Source of the DNA: Sympetrum striolatum
Taxonomy: Eukaryota > Arthropoda > Insecta > Odonata > Libellulidae
Length of the DNA: 64,000 nt
Direction of reading: 5' to 3'
NCBI GenBank assembly: GCA_947579665.1
Contig: OX388352.1
Span: 73,694,113-73,758,112 of the forward strand
The notes under the pieces are model-generated. The model was not told the DNA's origin. It saw only the letters and a list, made by a program, of their open reading frames with translations, and ran no database searches. The translations under genes were made by a program, and so were the position numbers. Each line of letters starts with the position of its first letter. Position 1 is the stretch's first letter. Shown piece by piece: positions 55,920-64,000 of this stretch.

Positions 55920-58129
55920 GCAAACTTTACTAAGAATTTCCAAAACCACGGAAGAAAGAAAGATGGTAAATCTTTTCATCAAAGAACCTCAATGAATCGC
56001 ATGGCCAATATTCAGACATTCAATCATACTGCAGAAATCACTAAATTAAAACATGGTCTAATTTGTTGGATTACTTTCAACATTTATTGAAACAATAATG
56101 ATGGTTAGTTACAATATATTACACATTCATTCACTTCATGACCCATTTGGATATGGTCTAGTATGTGATGTACTAGGCTTTAATAACTATTTGTAAAAAA
56201 ATCCTAACAACCAAACTTCTTCATTAAACTTCATAGAAATGTTTTGAATCTAAAATATATTTGGCTTGAAAACAGGAATTAAAATGTTTGCTAACTGCAA
56301 GTTTGACAAACTATTAACTCAATGAAGTCAAAAACACAGTAGTTGTTAAAATATGACAGATTAACTTGCCCTGAGAAAAGTAATTGCACTATTTTATTAA
56401 ATTTGATTGTAAAATCATCAACAGAATAAATCGACATAAGCTAAACGTAATTTTACACTCAAGGTTTTTTGAAGATTTGAACCGGGCAAATCCAATATTA
56501 ACACCAACATTATGACTGAATTTGATGGATTGACTTCCTCAAAAATTAAAATGCATTTGTAACAAAAATATAGCAACAGAATTACATATTCGTTAACAAT
56601 AATTGACTGCTTGCAATTTCTAAAACCATATTATACATTTGAAATTCCAATAATGAATCATCAGCAATTTTTCACAATATAATCTTTAACAAATACATAA
56701 CAGGCAATGCATCAACATTAATCAAACAAAGAAGATATTAGCAAAGGAACAAACAGAATTTTTTTATTTTCCTAATGTTTCATTCATTCAAAAGACTTTC
56801 ATGCTCCTCACTCATTCACTCTGCAAAAAAATCAAGATGAGCTATTAGCTAATTTCCAAACAAAAATCCAATTCTAATTCAATTTAAAATAATCTTTATA
56901 GCTCTAGCAAAAAATTTCTAACTGATGTGAATACTTATAAAAAAGTAGATTTCAGAAAATACAAGATTAGATTAACAAAGAACATATGAAAGGAAATATG
57001 TTACTTTCAGTTATATGATTTTAGCTAATAACCTGTTTATCCACTAAGTCAACCACTGATAGGTAACTCTCGAAATAAGATGAATCTCTAATTATAAGGT
57101 ATGCCAATGCAAATCAATCTATAATTCAATTTCCAATTCTGGTACAAAGTTAATTCATCTAAAATGGAATCTTGCTACGGGTACAGCACCAAAACTTAGG
57201 TCTGACAGAGCATCCATACCATATTACCTGATGTTATCAATTTTATCTGATATTTGCTTCACAAGAAAGGGTTTCATAAAATATTATGGAGATTACTATT
57301 TTATTGCATTATTTTTACATATATTTCAACGTTTAATGCAGGTTAGTTACATTATATTACACAAATATGATATACATACTTCATGAACCATTTCCTAAGT
57401 CTTTATAATACAAAGGTTAAGAACTGAAGCTCACAGCAAAGAGCCTGGATGACTTTATTTCATTGATTTATAATGAATTATCAATATGTCAAAATCTAAT
57501 ATTCAGTTTAAACACAAAATTGCTATATTCACAAAATTTTGCTAGCTAAGTTAATAAAATCAAGATTCTAAATTTGATACAAATTTACAAGACAGACTTT
57601 ATTGCCCTGAGAAAATAAAATTGCATTACTTTGTTAATTTTTAATATAAACAAAATAATGCAGCACAAATGCAGTTAATATATGACACTTGAACACAGTA
57701 ACACAGGGCTTATCACCACTTCAACGTAGTGACATTTGAATATTAATACAAAGATGCAATTATAAATGTAAAAACAAGGTAATAAACAAGAATAATACAT
57801 AACATTAATAAATGCTTTACGTGGTTGAAAGATTTAAAATATTTTGAAAATCAGATTCACCACAACATGTTGTACAGAAATGATTAGTCAATACTCTGAT
57901 ATCCTAAATCAAAAGAAAATTTAGAAAATAAAGAGCATGGAGCTCACAAAACATGAAAGTACTGAGAAAATCGATAGACAACTATCAAATATGACATTTG
58001 TTCTATTCCAAGTACTGAATATTCTATTGTCATAATTCATTACATTGGAATTAAACAGAATACTGAGATAATGAGGCAAATCAAAGTAGTCACTATATCT
58101 TTGCTTATCTATGTAACAAAAGGAAAGTT
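55920..58129. other. Intergenic region and likely 3' UTR of the RhoGAP gene
   Basis: AT-rich with no open frame of interest. The part adjoining 58130 should be the - strand 3' UTR. A tttatt (aataaa on -) at about 57598-57603 is one of several possible polyadenylation hexamers. Two similar pieces around 56080-56180 and 57320-57420 share ggttagttac and atattacaca-like sequence, so an old local duplication is possible. Confidence 0.45.
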
Positions 58130-60498
58130 TTACACATAAGACTCTTCTTCTGTAAGCTTTGAAGAAATTTTGCCTTTACTATCATTAGAAGGACTCTGTG
58201 ATGTTTCCTCAGACTTATCAGTTGCAAAGTGCAAATTTGTTATAGGTGTACGATAACTAGGGAAGAATGAAGGTGGGGGGCGATATGGTGGTGGACCAGA
58301 TGCACCTTCTTTTCGAGGCAATCCCTTCTGCTTTGCACTGCTAAACAAGCTTCTTAAATGAGAAACACTCCAATTGATTTCACCACGAAATTCAGATCTC
58401 ACTACTTGAGAAGTTTTTTTACTCTTTTGTACACCATCTCCTTCATTTTTGAGGACTACTTTTTTCACATCAACTGAGTCAGCTGGAGGAAGAGATTTGG
58501 ATCTCCGAGAAGCACTACCTTCCCTTCTTCCAGGCCTACTACGGCGTTCCACTCTTGGAACCACTTCATCACTTTTTTCAGTCTCAGAAACACCTAAAGA
58601 TGATGTTTTGTTTTTAGGTTTCTCAGAAATACCAGCAGTACTCCTTCCTCGGTCATTAGTATACACTGCAGGTGTACAACAACAATTATCCATCTTTTTT
58701 TCTGATGACTGAGAAACATTAACATACATTAGCTGCTGAGGCCTGGGAGATGATCCACTGCTGGAAGGATACAGCACATGCACAGGAGGAAGGTGACGTA
58801 GTTTTCCAGTTGAGGATATGTCATTGCTACAGCTTGTACTCACACTGTTACCCCCTCTTCTCAATTTGGGAGGCAATGGTGGCGGAGGTGGATGAGAGTT
58901 GTCTAAGGACTCATCACTTTTTGGTGTCTCCAAATCACTATCATCGATAGTAGTAGCATCAATGGTCACAGCAGGAGCTGCTCGAACGAGTTCAGACTGT
59001 GGGCCCATTCTACGGCTCATTGTTTCTTCATAAGAAGGTAGAGAACTTATTGCAGGCTGTGCTACTATACTATTACTATAGATGTTTTCCCAAGTAGATG
59101 TTGGAGCTGAAGAATGGCAATCTTTTCCTCTAGAATTAGATCTGGACACATGAGGGGTCGAGTCATCATCAGACAGTGTGCTTGAATCATATGACCGATC
59201 AGCTTCGTCCACAGTACCAGTTGACTGTTGATTCTGAGAGCTACCAGATGCTATGTGAGGAGTTGAGAGGGAGCGAGACCAATCCTCATTAGGTCGAGAT
59301 TCATTAGATGCAACAGGCATCGGCACAACTGTTGAATTAGTAGATGCAGAAAGATGGTGAGCTGACTTAGATCTTGGAATAGCAACTACTGGGTGAAATG
59401 AGGGATTATGCTCAACCTCAATATCAGTTTTATGAGATATTTTAGAGCTAAAGTTTGATTCAACTATACTAGTATGTCTCCTTGCATGGGATTGTTTATT
59501 GCCAGTTAGTGATAAAGGGCTCTGGGGATGAGATTGTCTTCTTGGAAGACTCTTAGCCAAATAATCTGCTGCTCTTTCATCTTTGTTCTTCAAAAACAGA
59601 GCTTGTTCTTTCCTCTGAACTGTAGCTCTCTTTTCCACTTCCCTCACTCCAGATGTCACACCAAATGTAGCCCTTGGCAATGATTCTTCTGATGCACTTC
59701 GCCTTAGATGTACAATCATTTGATTAGCACCCTGCCTTATATTTTTCCTATCTCTCATCCCACAAACAGAAGTCCCACTGCTACTAGAGCTGCTTCCACT
59801 ACTTGTGCTACTTCCACATGAAGTCTGCCCATTTTGCTTTGAAGCCAGTCTTTTAAGGTGGGACCTCTGCCTGAACCAGTCTTGTCTCTGAAAATTTGGA
59901 TTGATAACTTGGTACTGTCCTCCATGAGATTGTGTATGCCTAGCTACAGATTTTGGATACACAGATTCATCACAGCCTTTACGAAAGCACTCCATACGTT
60001 CATCCCACCCTGCATAAACCCTGACATAATTTTTTGGTTCCTCCAAAATGCATGAATCCTTTACCTTATCTCTTTGGTTTTCACCTCTAAGCCTTGGAGA
60101 TCTAGAACTGGGTGTATTAACAGGAAGAATTTGAGACGGTGAAGGGGTAGAGAGAGCAGCTCCATCTTTGGCATGGTAGTTGGACAGAACATTTGGACTA
60201 TTGTGAGAATATTGCTGCATGGAAGCAAATGATGGAGATGATCCTGTAGATGGTGTAGATAATGAGGAAGATGATATACTAGGAAGGGGACAGTTTATCT
60301 GTGGACGAAAGAGAGCACGTCCACCACTTGAAGACCCTGACTCCTCTTCATCAGGTGTGTACAGTTGTGTATCAGACATAGTAAGACCAGAATCACGACT
60401 TAAGGACATCTTGTCCTTCCTAGGTGGAGGACTTGGTTCCAAAAGCTCTCTTTCCAAGCTATCAATTGATGAGTCATCCCTCCGAAGACCTCCACCAG
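58130..60498 (-). CDS. RhoGAP gene (ARHGAP20/TAGAP-like), large terminal exon
   Basis: Encodes about 788 residues after the GAP domain and the stop codon at 58130-58132. Acceptor (- strand) atttgtag|ctggtg; enters in phase 1, matching the previous exon. The region is low-complexity, Ser-rich and likely disordered, with a poly-Ser tract (about 59770-59810) and a proline stretch PPPPPLPPKLRR (about 58855-58885) that could bind SH3 domains. It also has many RRS-type basic patches and one C-x4-C-x11-H-x3-H segment (about 59925-59995). Long variable tails of this sort are common in ARHGAP20 relatives. Regulatory role of the tail is inferred. Confidence 0.85.
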
Positions 60499-62455
60499 CT
60501 ACAAATATGAAGATAAAATAAAAGTTAGCTACAAATTATAAATACTTGATATTTATATCAATGGCAAAATAAATTGAATATTTTTAGAACAGAGATTTTA
60601 ATTCTTTAGACATCAATGGTACAATTTGATTACAAGTAAATTTAACATTCATCAACAAAACATAGCTCATATAATATAAAAACAGCTCACAGATATATTC
60701 CATACATCTCAAAATATTACTTTAATATTTTATCATTTATGTAACTTAAAGGGCTTAGATTTATAGTTAAATCAGGAACTGAATCTAAATTAAGCCAAAA
60801 GAAGTGAAAGACTGAAAAAGATCCATAAGCCATTATTAAGAACAATTATTAGTATTACAAAGTATTACCGTATTTGACGGCATATAAGACGCACCTTTTT
60901 TCCCTAAATTATGTCTCGAAAAATTTCCCTGCGTCTTATATGTGAAGGTTCAACCTCCACAAGTTAACTTTCAATTGAGAATGCTATTTTTAGCCCAGAT
61001 GGTCTATACTACCTATTTCATAATTGCATTCAATGACTGTGTTAATATTTGGCTTTTACAAAACGTGACAACTAAAAGAAACTACATTTTAAGTTATTGT
61101 GGTACTGTGCTTTCGCACGGACTACTAAAACTTTTTTTCCTTGTGAGTGACCAACTGAATGAGGGTGCATCTTATATGCCGTCAAATACGGTAAATTACT
61201 CATTGAAACCATCACTATTATATCAATAATTAATTCAATTATCCAGATATTCTGAAGTCTACTTTTCACTTTTAAACCTATCTGGGTTTAGAAAAATCTA
61301 ATAAAATCCACTAACCACTTTCCTCCATTAGAAATGCTCTTACAGAGAGCAGGAAGGTACTTCACTTTGTTTTCTACATTCATTAGTTAGATTTGTTCTA
61401 ATAAGAGGTTCATGAACCAGTGATGTTTATACCAAAGCTGACAGCAACAAATACGTCATTCAACTGTATAAGTTCTACATAAAATCTTTCAAGATAAGCA
61501 TATTAAAATAATAACTAAATAAATAACTCAAAAGATAAATTTTCATTATTTAATTAAGGAGGCTGAAATGTTACACATAAGACATAGTATGTAAAAGAAA
61601 TAAAAAGTCTTTTTGTCATCATAAGGCCTGTAGTGGTAACCTTCTGATGACAAAAAACAGTGATTGAATAGATCAATTAAATATCATAGTGGTAAACATA
61701 GACAAAGGAAGGTCAGTTTACCCAAAAACTGAGGAATTTCATCTTTATGAGCCACTAACCATTCCACAGCATTCTTGGTTCTAATAACAGATACATTGAA
61801 GGCAAAAATGGCTACAACTTCATTGTTTGTCTAAGCCAAAAGATTTTGGTATGATTAGTGTAAACAAGCTAACCTACACAAGTACATTCAATTGTTTAGT
61901 TTCATTGAATTACGGGAGTAACACATTTCTATTGAATTTTGTTATACTTTACCAAATAGTATACTAGGTTTAAATGTGAGCAATTTCCAATCAAAAAATC
62001 AAGCAAACAATTTGCTAAGTGGGAGAATGTAGAGCAAAGCATTTACACCCCATTTTTTGATGTTTCCAAGAAACACAACTTTAAAATGGTAGAAATTCAC
62101 TACTTTACTCTCTTTGAAACCATTGAGTGCTTTTTTATTTCAATGCTTAGATAGATTAATATAATATCTCCATCTTATGTTTCTTGTTCACACTATTTGT
62201 TTTGATAGTCTTCCAATTAGTCCCATAAAGTTCTACAATTATTCTTTCTAACTTTCTCTAATCTGTGTTTTTTAACAATACCTGATCCATGTTTTTTAAA
62301 CTATAATCAAATACTAAAATATAAGGTGTGTTATAACTATAAAAATTACATTATTTGTACTGTGTATCCAAATCAAGGGAAGAATGTCATATAAACATGC
62401 ATGAAATAAAGCTTTAGATCTCACAATGTAAAGTAAATGGAAAAAGTAATCTTAC
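60499..62455 (-). other. Intron of the RhoGAP gene
   Basis: 1,957 bp bounded by gtaaga and atttgtag on the - strand. Apart from the MITE at 60868-61191 I recognise nothing in it. Confidence 0.65.
60868..61191. mobile_element. TA-flanked MITE, copy 2
   Basis: 324 bp with ends CCGTATTTGACGGCATATAAG and its complement, flanked by TA (60866-60867, 61192-61193). Closely similar along its length to 33434-33771, with small indels and substitutions. Lies in the RhoGAP intron. Confidence 0.88.
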
Positions 62456-62769
62456 AATGCAAGCTATCAGATTCCTCGGCTCCACTATCAAGGCGGGCAA
62501 TATCCTTATCAGGAAATTCTCCCAAGAGAGATGCAACCCGAGGTCCACACAGAACTTCACAATGTTCAATTAGTAGACTAACTAAAGCAGGAACAGTTCT
62601 AGAGGATGTTGGAGTCAGACTAGGCACCCAAAGTAGAGAAGGTCCAACACACACTCCTAAATTTGAGGCAGACATTAAATTTTCCCTTGATCTAATACTT
62701 ATATGGTGAAGAACACACAGGAAATGCTTTAACAGCAAAAGGTTTGGAGGTGGAAGCATTTCTACAACA
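62456..62769 (-). CDS. RhoGAP gene, exon encoding the C-terminal half of the GAP domain
   Basis: Acceptor (- strand) tttttcag|tgttg, donor gcatt|gtaaga; phase 2 to 1. It encodes LPPPNLLLLKHFLCVLHHIS, then NLMSASNLGVCVGPSLLW. This is the conserved RhoGAP helix pattern N(L)MxxxNLxxxxxPsLl that contacts the GTPase. It continues to LVSLLIEHCEVLCG. Confidence 0.9.
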
Positions 62770-62910
62770 CTGAAAAAGTCAAGAGAAATTCTACATTAGG
62801 TTAATTAATATAATGCAAAACATGATTTATATAATAATTTGTTGCATCTAATTGATTGGAAGTTAACAAAAGAGATACTAATGTTGCTAGATGCGAAATA
62901 GATAAAATAC

Positions 62911-63182
62911 CTTTGAAGTGAAGAAATTCTTTCCTCGATATCAGGGCATGATAATGCTGACATCCATTCAGGAAAAAGATGAGCACATAGAAGAGGATCA
63001 GGTAGAGACCTCAAGAAGTCTTTTAATAGAGCAGCTGTAGCTAATACTGAAACATGCTCAAGCTCAACATCCTCTCCAGAATCAAGTTTCTCCCTTAACT
63101 CTCTAACTAACCGAGCATTTGCTGATTTACGGAAGATACCTTGGGTTGCTGGTCCTTTCAGAAATACTTGCATCAGCATAAC
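62911..63182 (-). CDS. RhoGAP gene, exon with the arginine finger
   Basis: Acceptor (- strand) acttacag|gttatg, donor caaag|gtattt; phase 0 to 2. GPATQGIFRKSANARLVREL contains the catalytic arginine finger (GIFR). ALLKDFLRSLPDPLLCAHLF is the conserved K-F/R-LP-PLL helix. The SANAR...ELREKLDSGE wording is especially like ARHGAP20/TAGAP. Such proteins speed GTP hydrolysis on Rho-family GTPases. The next intron is 141 bp. Confidence 0.9.
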
Positions 63183-63578
63183 CTGTAAGTAATGTTGAAT
63201 AAATAAGGTTAAAATATATTATATTAATTTGATGAACATGTTAAAGAATTCACCATTGAGACTTTTGCCAATGCTAGGCATTGATTTGGAATGCTGTCAC
63301 ATAATTGTCTTTTGACATTTAAATTAAAATTTGATGTTAAATATTTCGGTTTAGATTCATCTCAATAAATATTTGCAATATCTGCATATTTATGGCATCG
63401 CAAAAAAAATTAAAGTGGAATTTAATATAAAATAAAGGTAGATGCAGTATTTAAAGAATCCAGTTACTGAAGACTGATAAAATAAAATCCTGGCAATTAA
63501 TAAAAGCAGAATTCAATAAATGGTAAGTTGGATGGTTGTACCATACTTGTGGATACTTGTTGTCTATCTTGAACATAC

Positions 63579-63819
63579 CTTGACAGCTTTTGGAATCTGA
63601 GTATCAATTATCCTATTCAAAGGAATTCCAAACAGGACACCTCCATTTGATCGTGCACTTGATCCAGGAGTTGAGATATTCCCATCAACATTTTCTTCTC
63701 CTTTGCTGCTCAAACTCCTCCTGAATACTTGACGTATCCTTATTGGGGATTTTCGGCTCTTTTTCTTAGATGAAGCTTTCCCATCAGATGGAAACACCAC
63801 CACACCCAGCTTCTTACTT
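63579..63819 (-). CDS. RhoGAP gene, exon leading into the GAP domain
   Basis: Acceptor (- strand) gcttttttag|aagtaag, donor gtcaag|gtatgt, leaving in phase 0. It encodes a basic segment (KKKSRKSPIRIRQVFRRSL), then GGVLFGIPLNRIIDTQIPKAVK, the start of the GAP domain. Upstream exons, where PH and RA domains would be expected in an ARHGAP20 relative, lie beyond the right edge. Confidence 0.82.
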
Positions 63820-64000
63820 CTAAAAAAGCATTTTAATAAATATGTTTGAAGTAGAAGCATGTAAAAATTACATAGGGGAATCCATGATTTATTAAGACCT
63901 TCCAAAAAAATATCACATAATAGAATTGTTCTGAGTGGGGTAATTATCAAAAATCTCCATACAGAAAGTTTAGATTGAAACTTATTGTAAATAGAAATAT
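63820..64000 (-). other. Intron at the right edge
   Basis: AT-rich, ending in the acceptor of the exon at 63819. Nothing else is seen. Confidence 0.5.

Noticed and set aside
58449..60521. Plus-strand frames over the RhoGAP terminal exon
   Set aside because: Antisense shadows of a 2.4-kb coding exon with good splice phase and domain continuity.

Overview
This is a eukaryotic nuclear window, most likely from an arthropod and probably an insect with a large, AT-rich, transposon-dense genome. The evidence is spliced genes with GT/AG introns, a follistatin-related 5 (FSTL5) type gene, BEL/Pao and Copia retrotransposons, hAT elements and tRNA-derived SINEs. I cannot name the species.

Layout. (1) Positions 1-17017 are one repeat array. 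Diverged monomers of about 148-176 bp each carry one 18-bp near-palindromic motif with a tRNA B-box-like centre (CCTGG-GTTCGANN-CCAGG). Six monomers, or eight in one case, form a higher-order repeat (HOR) of about 1.1-1.2 kb. Each HOR is closed by an 8-bp-stem hairpin, TTTTACTCGTA, and an AT/GATA microsatellite block containing an 18-nt island (gaatgaatccggagaagc). The array is + from 1 to about 5019, - from about 5020 to 16028, and + again to 17017. (2) Positions 17018-36454 hold the last eight recognised coding exons of a + strand FSTL5-like gene. The array therefore probably lies in an upstream intron or just 5' of the gene. Its introns carry a Copia element with identical LTRs but no integrase core (19738-23796), a non-LTR remnant, a SINE with a perfect 14-bp target duplication, a 4.8-kb hAT-like element with nested insertions (26681-31468), a second SINE, nested TA-flanked inverted-repeat elements, and a probable solo LTR (34222-35413). 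(3) Positions 38534-47326 are a decayed BEL/Pao element on the - strand. Its 5' LTR is split by a 2.5-kb inverted-repeat element with an 8-bp target duplication. (4) Positions 47332-58129 are intergenic, with a TA-flanked inverted-repeat element (50274-52335), a small GC-rich hAT element (54638-55545) and a truncated SINE. (5) Positions 58130-63819 are the 3' four coding exons of a - strand RhoGAP gene resembling ARHGAP20/TAGAP, convergent with the FSTL5-like gene.

The two host genes have no evident functional link. The FSTL5-like product should be a secreted Ig/beta-propeller-type protein, and the RhoGAP an intracellular Rho-family GTPase regulator. The most unusual feature is the array: its regular spacing, dyad motif and shared hairpin terminus suggest a Helentron-like (HINE) satellite, or a satellite with a conserved protein-binding site in every monomer.
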